This document shows positions 52,820 to 63,169 of a stretch of DNA of 64,000 bases, piece after piece. The notes below the pieces were generated by a model. That model had not been told where the DNA came from and searched no databases. It saw nothing but the letters and a program-made list of their open reading frames with translations. This DNA comes from Metaphire vulgaris (taxonomy: Eukaryota > Annelida > Clitellata > Crassiclitellata > Megascolecidae), in NCBI GenBank assembly GCA_018105865.1, contig CM030837.1:11476725-11540724 (forward strand), given 5' to 3'. How positions within the stretch are numbered: position 1 is the first letter of the stretch; every line of letters begins with the position of its first letter. The translations under genes were made by a program, and so were the position numbers.

Positions 52820-55007
52820 TTAACCCCTTTACCGGGGATTAAATTTTTAGACACCGTCACCATACAGGGGAATTATTTTTGGAAAAACGTTCTTCAAAAA
52901 TGAAAACTGTTTTTTTTACTTTGCATTATCTTAGGCTATATAATTCTCGTTCGTCGCCTTGAACTTACCTACGGCTTAAATGGAGTTGCGCTATCCTGGA
53001 TTCTAGACTACCTGACAGCTAGATCTCAATTGGTTTGCTGGAATGGTCGCACGTCCGACTCGCGCCGTGTTCTCAGTGGGGTGTCGCAAGGATCGGTACT
53101 AGGCCCACTACTGTTCGTCCTATATGTGGCAGATATAGGGCGAATTATCAAATCGTGTGGGCTTACTTCACACGCTTATGCTGATGACGTTCAGGTCTAC
53201 TCCTCGTGTAATCCATCTGACGTCAAACGACTACGGTCCTCCATCACGGACTGTATTTCCTCGATCGAACAGTGGACGGATGAAAATCGGTTATCCCTGA
53301 ATCCAGCAAAGACTGAGTTCCTCTGGTTAAGCACACCTAGAAGGAAACATCTCATACCACGAAATCCGTTTTCAATTGAAGATGTAGACATTGTTCCTTG
53401 TACCGAACTACGTCTTCTAGGCGTTCTTTTGGATGAGTCACTTTCGTTTGTCAGTCACCTAAACAATGTGACTCGGAACTGTTACTATCAGTTACGCAGG
53501 ATCCGGGAGATTCGCCGCTACCTGCCATTACCGGACGTGATTAAACTGGTTCGATCCCTCATTCTATCACGTGTGGATTATTGTAACAGTATCTTACTCG
53601 GACTTCCTGTCAGCCAGCTAAACCGTCTTCAGATGGTGCTAAATGTTTCAGCTCGTCTGATCTTTGGCGCTAGGTGGAATGAGCATGTGACACCGCTATT
53701 ACGAGACAAACTTCACTGGCTCCGGATTCCGGAGCGTATAGCCTTTAAACGTTGCTGGTTTACATTTAGGACGTTAAATGATCCTTTCTGCCCCGAGTAC
53801 TTAACGGCTCTGGTCTGTAAGCCCAAATCGTCTGATCTGCCATTACCGGACGTGATTAAACTGGTTCGATCCCTCATTCTATCACGTGTGGATTATTGTA
53901 ACAGTATCTTACTTGGACTTCCTGTCAGCCAGCTAAACCGTCTTCAGATGGTGCTAAATTTTTCAGCTCGTCTGATCTTCGGCGCTAGGTGGAATGAGCA
54001 TGTGACACCGCTATTACGAGACAAACTTCACTGGCTCCGGATTCGGAGGGGGTAGCCTTTTAAACGTTGCTGGTCTACATTTAGGACGTTAAATGATCCT
54101 TTCTGCCCCGAGTACTTAACGGCTCTGGTCTGTAAGCCCAAGTCGTCTGATCGGCGCCGCAGCTTCCGATCAAGCAGCCGTTCTCAATTGGTGGTTCCAC
54201 CCCGTCTCACGACAGCAAAATTTGGGGATCGGTCTGTTTCGAGGGGCAACCCTTTGCTTTGGAACTCACTGCCGGCGGACGTGACTAGGGTGATATCTCC
54301 TGAACTGTTCACTAGGAACCTTAAAACACATTTATTTAACATCTCCTATTAGGGACACTTGTACAGCGCTCTTGACTTTAGCCTTCGCTATGCGTATTGC
54401 GCTATATGAAATTGTCAGAATTAATAATAATAATAATAAGAGCTAAGAAGATGAGGTATACACCATTGTTTAGCCTTTTTACTCTTATTTCTAACCATCC
54501 TTGCCAAACTAAGAAATTCGGGGGTAGGGTTCACTCTATGGCCTGAAATAGAACTCCCTCATAACAAAATTTTTTGAAGCTCCATAGCGAACATTTTTCA
54601 GTGGTAACCCCAATCAGGTGTGCAGCAAAGTTGTAGAGGGATGTCAGTGGAACAAAATAAATCAATAAGTTTGAAAATCGGCCGACATTTGGTAAAGATC
54701 TTTCAATTCTAACGCGAGCAAGTCGTTTTTACCGACGTCATTTTCAATGCAGCATAGCCCAGTTTCTGACTCCTTTGTCCAAAGAGTATATATTCTCTTT
54801 TACATGGAGCGAAAATAGCTTAAAAATAGGTGCCATCTAGCGAATGGATAGATACTAAAGCGATTTATAGCATAAGACGTATCTGATGCGACATGCCCGA
54901 TCTGAATACTGCTACGAAAGTGACTGAAGGTATCCCATATGTAGTGCCTGAATGAGGAAAGATGGCGGCAGACGTATCCCATACGTCATGCCTGGTTAAT
55001 TGGTTAA
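52820..55007. mobile_element. TTAA-family element, copy interrupted by L2a
   Basis: TTAACCCCTTTACCGGGGAT at the left (TTAA 52820-52823); the right TTAA is at 55004-55007. After removing the L2 (52943-54437), the interior CTTAGGCTATAT joins AGCTAAGAAGATGAGGTATA, as in the 20.5-kb copy. Apparently only one internal unit. Confidence 0.85.
52943..54437 (+). pseudogene. L2 LINE, 5'-truncated (family L2a, copy 2) with internal duplication
   Basis: A long frame (53030-54055) with SGVSQGSVLGPLLFVLYVAD, HAYADDVQVYSSC and NPAKTEFLWLSTPRRKHLIP. A 315-bp block starting LPLPDVIKLVRSLILSRVDY is present twice in tandem, in frame (53522-53836 and 53837-54151), with TVTPLLRDKLHWLRI-type sequence in both. The second unit is frameshifted near 54047. 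Ends GCGCTATATGAAATTGTCAG with AAT repeats. Very similar to 24871-26131 outside the duplication. Confidence 0.92.
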
Positions 55008-55434
55008 GAACCATCTGCAGCCAACTAAGCTGGTAGTCAGGCAGGCCCCAGAGAATACTATTACAAAAGTTGACCCTATTGAGGATAAAAGCATGGACTA
55101 GGAGAGTCACCACCGAGGTTGGTAGGTGACAGCGGATATTCATGATCCGCTTAAACTGATAATAACAGGACCGAGAGACGTTTCCAATATGGACATAATA
55201 ACAATAATGTTCATAGTTATTCTTTCATTAATTATTTAGTCACTGTAGAGTCCGCTTTTTGGTCCAGTAAACGGGTGGCTTTTTTGTGATTTTCTTTTGT
55301 ATCTGGAAGTGTTGTTCAGTCTATTTTAGGAATGTGTCAGTAATTGGTATTGAGGATGAAAGCATGGACTAGGAGAGTCTTCATCTGCATCTGATATGGA
55401 CTAACAGAAATCAGACATCATGGCAGGGCTATAT

Positions 55435-55957
55435 TTTCTTTGATACTGCTGTTTCATCAATGCATTCACTGTACTCAGCAGAGACATCACCCAAATTGTC
55501 AGGAAATAAGTCAATGTGTGAATGAAGGAAGTGCATTGTCAGTGACAGATTTGCTCCTTTTGCCTCATAGTCACTTATGAGTTTCTTTACCAATTCTTGG
55601 TAGTTTTCTGACTTCCGGTTTCCTAGAAACCATCATCGACAGTCTTTGCAGAATTCCAGACTCTATGCTGCAAATCTGTTAGTTTTGTTTCAAATGGAGA
55701 TTCTTTCATAATAGCTCGTATGTCGTATGTCTAATTTGAGGTCCAACAAAAACTCCTTCCTTCAACTTTGCATCAGTTATTCTGGAAAATTTCTTTTTAA
55801 GGTGCTCAAAGGCTTCATAATTGCCCTTAACAGCCTTTACAAAGTCGTTCGTCAATCCCAGTTTTATATGCATTGGTGGTGGACAAATTTTGTTTGGAGT
55901 TACTAATGTTTCACACCACAGACGAATTTTAGAATAGATTTGTGACAGGTTCGTCTA
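55435..55957 (-). pseudogene. Transposon B relic, third copy
   Basis: - strand: LVTPNKICPPPMHIKLGLTN, DFVKAVKGNYEAFEHLKKKF, SRITDAKLKEGVFVGPQIR, aligning with LVDPKNIYLPPLHIKLGLMK and KEGVFVGPHIREML of the main copy. Beyond 55740 only worn similarity to the HFLHSHLDFFPD block continues. Ends at the Helitron. Confidence 0.78.
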
Positions 55958-56514
55958 TCTATAATATTAAGATTCTTATCTGTATGTCTCTCTGTCTGTT
56001 ACCTTCAAGCGTTCTGATTGGTTGACTATTGGTAGACGGTTTAGACCGTTTAGTCCTTACGTCGCGATGCGTTGGTGGGCGAGCGTTGACTATTGGTAGA
56101 CGGTTTAGTCCTTACGTCGCGATCGTTGGTGGGCGATGTTCAAGACGACGTTGCTATTGGTAACAATTGTTCGTAGAACCAGTTTAGTCAGTCATTGCAG
56201 CGTCAGAGGGCTGGGCGTGCGGCGACGCGTTGCTATTGGTAACAATTGTTCGCAGCCTGAGGTAGTTGCGCAATTTTAACATACATTTTAACGTACACAA
56301 AAAATACGTGTAAAGCGTCACAAATGGTCACAGTTGCGTGATTTTAACGTACATAAGCCTAATTATTACGTGGCGCAGAGCTTGGCTAGGTGGCGTATGT
56401 ACAGTCATTGAAATGTTGTTCAGCATGAATTCAATGATTGGGTATTAGGTATAGGTATTGGATTAGTATTATCCTGCACTGCAAGCAAAGCGAGCGAAGC
56501 GAGCATCTTTCTAG
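55958..56514 (+). mobile_element. Non-autonomous Helitron (557 bp)
   Basis: Starts TCTATAATATTAAGATTCTT after an A, followed by the TGTATGTCTCTCTGTCTGT typical of animal Helitrons. Ends with hairpin GCGAGCGAAGCGAGC, six spacer bases and CTAG before a T: the canonical 5' TC / hairpin / 3' CTRR layout with A-T insertion site. The interior has a tandem block around GACTATTGGTAGACGGTTTA. No Rep/Helicase. Confidence 0.9.
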
Positions 56515-56689
56515 TATCTATTTTAAATTCCTTGTTTTCAACAAAGCTATATAAGAATCTAATGTTATTTCATATTCAGAAATCACCACACACGAATTCA
56601 CAAAATATGCACATACATTATATAATCACATTTTAACCATCATATAAACTCTTACAAATACTTAATGGTTGTAACATACCATCATCAAT

Positions 56690-57010
56690 TTATCATCATC
56701 TTCACTTTCTGCCGGCATGGTGGCAATAGTTGGATACGATAAATTTCCAATTTGCTCTATCTTGTTTCAGTCTGCATCCTTCTACAATTGTCTTGTTCTT
56801 TGTTTTTATATCTTCTTTGATGTTATCCATTCAGCTTTTTCTTGGTCTTCCTCACCCTCTGTCTCCTTCTACTTTGTGTGTATGCAGTGCTTTGTAAACC
56901 CATCTATTGTTATCCATTCTTTTAACATGTCCAAACCAAGTTAATCTCCTTTTCTGTACTTTTTCTTTTAACTTACATTCATTTATTAATCTAACATAGT
57001 ACTTGCAATC
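56690..57010 (-). pseudogene. LINE C-terminal fragment, antisense
   Basis: Reverse complement: RLTWFGHVKRMDNNRWVYKA, KVEGDRG then GRPRKS and MDNIKEDIKTKNKTI, ending RANWKFIVSNYC. This is the C-terminus of an RTE/I-type LINE. Confidence 0.78.
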
Positions 57011-57070
57011 TTATGAATTGAGGAATTCATTTACAAACTGGGTTTAGGAATCATCCTGTATATATATGTA

Positions 57071-57231
57071 TCTCTTCCAGACAATGTGACTGGAGCAGTC
57101 TCAGCTGGACTTTTCATTAGAAATTTGAAGACACATTTATTTAATATTGGATATGAATTAAGCGCTTTTGTTGTAGGCCTTAGCCTTGTCTACTGCGCTA
57201 TATAAATTGTCAATAAATAAATAAATAAATA
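57071..57231 (+). mobile_element. L2b 3'-end copy, heavily truncated
   Basis: CTCTTCCAGACAATGTGACT through GCGCTATATAAATTGTCAAT with AATA repeats, almost identical to the ends at 13.9 and 51.9 kb. About 160 bp. Confidence 0.9.
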
Positions 57232-57239
57232 GTGGATGA

Positions 57240-57744
57240 AGAATTACATTGACCAGATTCCTCAAATAATTATGAATATGATGATTCCCTAATATCAATT
57301 GATGACTCTCCTTGCATTATTTGAAAATGAAGAGGAAGAAGTCAACTTCCTTGAATAATATGGAAGCAATGAAAATAACACTTTGACTGAAGAATATTTG
57401 AAAACCACACTTGTTTGAAGTTGACACATGAATAGCAATTCATCCAAGACGAATTTAGAAACAGTTCAATTACAACTGGATGCAATATTGTTGAGTACTG
57501 CTCTACTAACAAACATGCGATGAAATTATTTCTTTCAACTTATCATTGTATTTAACTTCAAAGCACTCGCAGCACCAGTTCATTATGGCTTGAAGTAGGG
57601 TTGCCAACCAAACCAATTTTTTCTGGATTATCCCGAAATTTTGGTCAATGTCCTGAAAAAAGAGTAGAGTCATTTGGGACAATGCAGTTCCCTGAAAAAG
57701 TCACGAGTATGGTAACATTCATAAATGAATGCATACAAGTTATT
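57240..57744. other. Intron sequence, nothing recognised
   Basis: Broken short frames only; no family recognised. Confidence 0.4.
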
Positions 57745-58500
57745 TAGTTAGTAAGTAAGTAAGAGCGTTCTTATATAGCGCCTCTTGAGTCTTAATATGA
57801 AAAAAGACCACTCCGAAGCGCTCCCGCTGCGGTAAGCACTGTCGACATGGCAACGCCAAAGTCAGAAGCACTGTTCACAGCATTGACGCCTCTGCGGATC
57901 GGAAGATGATCTTTAGTGTCCACTCGGATAGTAAATGGGAGTTTGCCGTCGTGACGAAAAACCAGCGGCGAAATTCCTAAAAGAGCGACCTTCCACAGGA
58001 TGTTCACAATGCAGAGACGCCAATGAATGACGGAAGAAAGATGTTGATAGTCCGCTAGATGGTAGACGGAATTCGCAACGTGGAAAAGTCCAGCGTTGAA
58101 TTCCCAAGTGGCGGTCTTCCGTAAGAATAATCAGCCACCGAGTAGGTTCCCGTCACTGAACTCGTCAGATCCAACGAAGATGGAAAATTCCGGCGAAGAC
58201 TGGAGCAACAGTCGATCGAGTCAAGCAATTGCCAAGAAGGGTGACATTCCAGACGCGCAAACACGCACCGGCAATGTCAGCCATTGTGGCAGACAAGATG
58301 GCGGACTTGGCTTGACAATAACGACCGACGAAACGTCCAGAAACCGTCGGAAAAACACAGAGGACCGAGTACACTCCTCGAAAACCGACGAGCAAGAACT
58401 AAATCCTCTCATTTGGCACAAAAACCAAACGAAGAATGTCGAATCCAGGTGAGATCGGCGACATAATCCACGACACGCAAACACGCGCCGGTAACCCGAA
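57745..58500 (-). mobile_element. Non-autonomous repeat R750, copy 3, antisense
   Basis: The reverse complement contains TTTTCCATCTTCGTTGGATC, TCTTACGGAAGACCGC and a tail GGCGCTATATAAGAACGCTC with TTAC repeats, matching the order in copy 1. Overlapping open frames on both strands show no domain. Confidence 0.55.
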
Positions 58501-58549
58501 ATCTACCGGAAACCGATCTCCGATATTTAGCTGTAAGTTGTAACTGCCC

Positions 58550-58836
58550 TTCAAATATTATGATGGAACCTCTTCCAGTTCAAGGCAATCTCCCTCCTCC
58601 TCTCTTCCCTTGCTCTCTCCTATCTCTAGCTCTCTTTGGGCAGCCACATTCAGGTCAGATAGGATTGTAATTAGCCAGGCTACTGAACAGAGGCTCAGTA
58701 TTTGACTCTGTTGGTGTGCCTTATATATGGGGGCATCTTATTTATAATTTTTAAAACACAAATCATCAAAATCCGCGTCTTATAATCTGGTGCGTCTTAT
58801 ACTTGGGTGCATCTTCTATGCATGAAAATAGGGTAT
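58550..58836 (-). mobile_element. CCGTATTTT/AAGACGCACC element, one-ended antisense copy
   Basis: The reverse complement starts ACCCTATTTTCATGCATAGA, then AAGTATAAGACGCACCAGAT, GCGGATTTTGATGATTTGTG and the GA-rich unit. It gives the uninterrupted order of the left half of 31551-36550. Confidence 0.7.
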
Positions 58837-58839
58837 TGT

Positions 58840-59468
58840 TTGAAACGGTAATGGAGGGAGCAATAATTGTGAAGCAAAAATTAAATTCCAACAAAATGAG
58901 AGCACAGTGATACAATCCCGAATGTAAAGAATATAAAATGGTAATATTAGTGATTATGATTACAAATTTATCCTGCACGGTAGTGAAAATTAAAAATTTA
59001 AAGCATTATCCAATTATTCAAAATTTGACTGCATATAGTCTGCCTAATTGCTTCCTCAGAAAAAATTAAATGATGCCATCAGATTTATAAATTATTGTCA
59101 TATTGTAACATATAGAATAATACAGTATACAAGTGTCGATGTGCCTTTTTTGTTTTAAAAATGTATTACATTAGAATGCAGATTTATTATGGATAAATAG
59201 TTCTTTCTCCTGCCTCTCCAGTTAGTATCTCAATGTTAATGTAAATATTTAACTGTGCACTCTATAAACTATGTTTCTGTAATTATTCTTTGGGTTTTGT
59301 AACTGATTTTTTCTTTCAGTTGTGATGATCTGATACTAATAAACTGATTGATTGTTTGTTTGTTTGATTGATTAATTGATTAATTGATAAGCATTGAAGG
59401 TTATAAATTTCTAAGAGCATTGTCCCTAAACCTCTGGAATAGGATTAAGTCACTGTGGGGCTGAATCC
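58840..59468. other. Intron sequence, nothing recognised
   Basis: Short GATT/GTTT runs near 59340-59390; no coding similarity. Confidence 0.4.
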
Positions 59469-59752
59469 CTAAAACTCAGAGAGGCCCACAATATTGAGCT
59501 TGCTGTAGGTTTTATCTCTTCTCATTTTGGTATTCCTAGAGCTGCCACGGCCACCATGTTTTGCAGACTTGGCTTTGGTTTTGGGCATTAAAAGGATTGC
59601 ACCCTTTGACTTTGGCACATGTATCTCTAGTTTTTGTGACTGATTGACATATTGAGCTGAGAATTTTATAGTGCCTAGTTCGTATCTGTGCCAGTTTGAG
59701 ATATGTTGAAGACCAAATTCTGATTTTGTTGGTTTTGCGCTTTTTTTATATA
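59469..59752 (-). other. Open frame of unknown origin beside mariner copy 2
   Basis: The frame comes through the mariner left TIR and continues KKSAKPTKSEFGLQHISNWH, ...VNQSQKLEIHVPKSKG and a basic GGRGSSRNTKMRRDK end, about 92 residues outside the mariner. No family recognised. Could be a host or transposon coding relic; the first part is certainly TIR. Confidence 0.25.
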
Positions 59753-60727
59753 CAGGGTGAACAAGTAAAAACTGTCCCCCTTCATGATATTTAATATCTC
59801 GGCCCCGTGTGTAACAATTTAAATGAAATTTATAGGCCATATACCTGGGAATGTTTCTGATGTAATTGCCAAATTTCATGTTGATATCTTTATTGTTTGC
59901 TGAAATATGGCCAAAAAACTAAAGAGACCCAAATTTTGAAATTGACAATGGAATATAACGTCATAATAAAATGTTTCGTTTTAAGTCTAAAATAGCATCG
60001 TTGTCATCGCGCCAGACAAGGTCAAGGGTTACTTATGGCCAACAGATAAACTCAGCAGCATTATGATTGGGTGCAGGGCTGTCTTGATTTGCTTGGAGAA
60101 GATTTTATATTCCAGCAAGACGGAACACCTGCCTACTCTGTTCTCAGGACCCAGGATTTTCTGGAGCAAAAATGTCCAGATTTCATCAAGAAAGATGACT
60201 GGCCACCCAACTCCCCAGATATCAATCCACTTCACTTCCACGCCTGGGGAATCATGCTCGACAGATATCAAAAGTATCAGCCAAAACCACAGAACATCAC
60301 GGAGTTGAAGACAGTGCTGAAGAATATCTGGGAGAGTTTGCCTGAGAACCAGATCAAGAAGTCGACACTGTCAGTGAAGAAGCGCTTGTTGGCATGTGTG
60401 AAGGCTGAGGGGGACATTTTGAGCACCTGCTCCTGTAGCAAATCATCTGAAACCCCCTTTAAAACGGCCCTTTTCAGGGCCAACAAATAAATAAAATAAT
60501 TTTTTTATCACTTTATTATGACGTTATATTCCAATGTCAATTTCAAAATGCAGGTCTCTAGGTTTTTGGCCATATTTCAGCAAATACTAAAGATATCAGC
60601 ATGAAATTTGGCAATTACATCAGAGACATTCCCAGGTATATGACCAATAAATTTCATTTAAATCGCTAGACACGTGGCCGAGATATTAAATATCATAAAG
60701 GGGGCCAGTTTTTACTTGTTCACCCTG
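59753..60727 (+). mobile_element. Tc1/mariner-type element, copy 2 (975 bp)
   Basis: CAGGGTGAACAAGTAAAAAC at both ends in inverted orientation, TA at both edges (59751-59752, 60728-60729), long TIRs of about 220-240 bp. Opposite orientation to copy 1 and highly similar. Transposase C-terminal part on +. Confidence 0.92.
60071..60490 (+). pseudogene. Tc1/mariner transposase, C-terminal third, copy 2
   Basis: CLDLLGEDFIFQQDGTPAYS, CPDFIKKDDWPPNSPDINPL, HFHAWGIMLDRYQKYQPKPQ. Same truncation point and same LHF in place of the expected LDY as copy 1, so the change predates the split of the two copies. Confidence 0.88.
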
Positions 60728-60807
60728 TATATGGTTTATATTTAATTTATGTCTATCTTATATTAAATTTATGCTTGTGACATTCTTCGATTGTGTTATT
60801 TTACTAG

Positions 60808-60978
60808 AAATGTGGAACTCTCTGAAACATATTTTGATCGTGAAGTTGAGCAAGCTTGTCTCATTGCCAGTAGAGATATTTATCAACAAAAAACGTTTCC
60901 TTATTTGCTGTTGGCCAACCAAGTTGGGAATATGTATACAGCTTCTCTCTTTGGAGGACTTGCTTCATTTATTTCCAA
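60808..60978 (+). CDS. HMGCS: Hydroxymethylglutaryl-CoA synthase, internal exon (fourth in window)
   Basis: With the preceding two bases it reads KNVELSETYFDREVEQACLI, then ASRDIYQQKTFPYLLLANQV and GNMYTASLFGGLASFISK. ETYFDR, NQVGNMYTAS and GGLAS are conserved HMG-CoA synthase blocks of the C-terminal half. Acceptor TTTTACTAG, donor GTTAGT; 171 bp. It continues in an exon beyond the window or not recognised here. Confidence 0.94.
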
Positions 60979-61568
60979 GTTAGTATTAGTGGTCTTGAAA
61001 AGGAAAATTGTTAGTATTTACCCTGATGACTGGCTTAGACTTTTAGTTTACCATTTCAGGGTGGCTAGACAGGAAAAGAGAAAGTCAACAAACTAACAAG
61101 TAAAACATCCTTAGACAATATTTTAAGAAAATTCGATGGCTAAAAATATTTTGTTAACTTCTTCAAATCTATGCATTCCAATCTCTGAACAATTTCTGTG
61201 AATTTAAATTTAAAGGTTCCCATTATACAGTGACTTTAGGATGTTGCATGATCTGTCTTATGTGCCTGCTACAGCTACCTGTAAGCTATCGAGCAGTTAC
61301 TAGTTACCATGAAAGGCTCTTATTTTGGAACCACATTATATCAATAACTGTATTGTAACTTGTTTTTCGGGAGACATACAGAACTTGCATCATAGCAATT
61401 TTCACATTATATCAATGAACTGTATATCAAAGCAGGACTTCATAAAATTTCAAATCCAGGTACTAAATGCACAATTTAAAAAATTGCTGCAGATAAGAAA
61501 TATCCAACCACTTTCAAAGGCATATATCCAAACGCTTACTTTCAAGTGCTTCAACCACCAGTTTAGAA
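60979..61568. other. HMGCS intron with a possible trace of element A
   Basis: Nothing coding. 61285-61325 (CTATCGAGCAG, TAGTTACCATGAAAGGCTC) resembles the inner part of element A's right TIR (TATTGAGCTACC, TAGTTACCATAAGAGGCTC); a one-block similarity only. Confidence 0.35.
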
Positions 61569-61941
61569 GACAATTGCTCGCCGACAATTGCTCGCCGGTC
61601 AATTGCTCCCGGTCAATAACTCGTGGGTCAAATGCTAACAAGAACAATTGCTAACAATACCTATTGCTCGCTGATTCAAATCGCTGGAACAAAATGACGG
61701 TTAGAAGGCAAATAATGTCAACCCTAACCCTAACATTTTTGGTATGTCTGTAGAGCTGTAGTTTTAATAAAGTTTTAATTTCCTGTCAGTTTTTATAAAG
61801 TTATTAGATATGTAAGCTTTATAATGCTCCGCGATCAATAGGTACTGCGAGCAATTGTTTTCTTTAGCATTTGACCGGCGAGTTATTGACCGGGAGCAAT
61901 TGACCGGCGAGAAATTTTCGGAGAACAATTGCCCGGATCCT
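61569..61941. mobile_element. MITE built on CAATTGCTCGCCGGT repeats, 8-bp duplication
   Basis: The ends share, in inverted orientation, CTCGCCGGTCAATTGCTCCC, GGTCAATAACTCG, GGTCAAATGCTAA and ACCTATTG over about 115 bp. GTTTAGAA is repeated at 61561-61568 and 61942-61949. The centre has two CCCTAA units. The left terminus seems to lack about nine bases present at the right (AGGATCCGG). Confidence 0.75.
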
Positions 61942-61949
61942 GTTTAGAA

Positions 61950-62854
61950 TCCCAATATTGACCAATCCTGATTAAATCTGCAACAACTGTCGTATGAAGA
62001 ACAGAGCTGACAAGAGGAGGAAATTGCCACACAATGCATGGCAATATTTGGATAAAGTGACTTTGTCACAGGCAGCAGACGCATTTCTTTCTGTTGGGCT
62101 AGCTGCATTGTAGTGAAACGGGCAGAAGGCTTAGCCCCTCTATTGTTTGTAACCTCTGCTCTTTGCAAAACAGACTGCCTCTGTGCCACCTCAGGGCAAA
62201 CCACAGCAGCAATCTGATCGTTGAGTCTCGGGGGGGGGGGGTCGAAGGATGCCAGACAGGATGAGTGACCAGCAGATGAGACTGCAATATTTATTGGCAG
62301 TCATTGGTGTAGCCATGGGGTATGTAGGGCTGCCCACCCCCATTCTGGCTGGGACTGGTCATGGGATTTATGCAAAACCATTGAGAATTTGGGTGGTTAG
62401 GTAGCATGATCAAAGAGAATTATGTGAAGGTGTGAAAAACTTAATGACAAGCTTTTTTGCTCACCGGAGACTTTACTAGAAAATAGCAATGTGTCTGCTG
62501 TATGCAGCAACTGTCTCCAGGACTGTTTGTTTCTTATCTCTCTCGGCTAAAATCATTTATCACTGCCTCTCAGCTTGCTACTCAATCTTAGAAATGAGAC
62601 ACTACTACAGTTGCAAGGTATCTGTTGAGGTTGAGAAGGAGGAAGAGACATGGCACACTCCACAGAGGCCTCATCACTAATCTCTTACCTGGTACATTTT
62701 CCTGCACACTGGTTATAGAGAAGCTAGTGCATTGAGGGCTATGCAACATTTAGCTTTAGGATTTACTTGGTTTTGTTGCTCTGCATACATAATAATTTCT
62801 ATCTCTACTATAATTGACGATACAAAGAAATGATACAAAAATGACACCTCAAAT
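61950..62854. other. Intron or intergenic sequence, nothing recognised
   Basis: Contains a G10 run near 62230. No coding or terminal repeats I can support. Confidence 0.4.
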
Positions 62855-63070
62855 TGAAAGACAAAATTACCTGGAACTTAAACATTAAATTCAGAGAATG
62901 TGTAGGAATACAAAGAAACACTATGATGAAAAATGTAAGGAGATAGAAGATCTGAACAAAAAATAATTGAAATGAAAAAAGGGAAAGGCAAATAATGCTC
63001 TTACATCAAAGACAAAAATGGAGCTCTATTAACAGAAAAGAAAGTTGTGTAGAACAGGTGAAAAGAATAT
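62855..63070 (+). pseudogene. RTE-type LINE fragment (linker region)
   Basis: YDEKCKEIEDLNKK and worn KDKNGALL-TEKK and EQVKRICF parts match the segment between endonuclease and RT in RTE-like LINEs. Short, frameshifted. Confidence 0.5.
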
Positions 63071-63169
63071 GTTTCAATCAATCAATCAAGTCCTTATTTC
63101 TTACTCATCATTAAGAGTCCAAAAAATGCACATCCGCTAGTCAAAGCTAACGCTGTCGTGTCTCATGTC

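Larger units (their letters stand above)
52385..55200 (-). pseudogene. L2 LINE (family L2c), antisense, split at TTAA
   Basis: The upstream piece (55143-55008) reads SVVTLLVHAFILNRVNFCNS, ILWGLPDYQLSWLQMVL. The downstream piece (52822-52411) reads NASARMIFRVRRGEHISPFL, KNKLHWLRILERIACKRCI, GNPFLWNALPGHMTRVSNLD. Removing 52820-55003 joins QMVL and NASA exactly in frame with one TTAA. The 3' end lies near 52385. Confidence 0.88.

Noticed and set aside
61718..61735. CCCTAACCCTAA telomere-like motif
   Set aside because: Only two units in the middle of a MITE; not an interstitial telomere tract.
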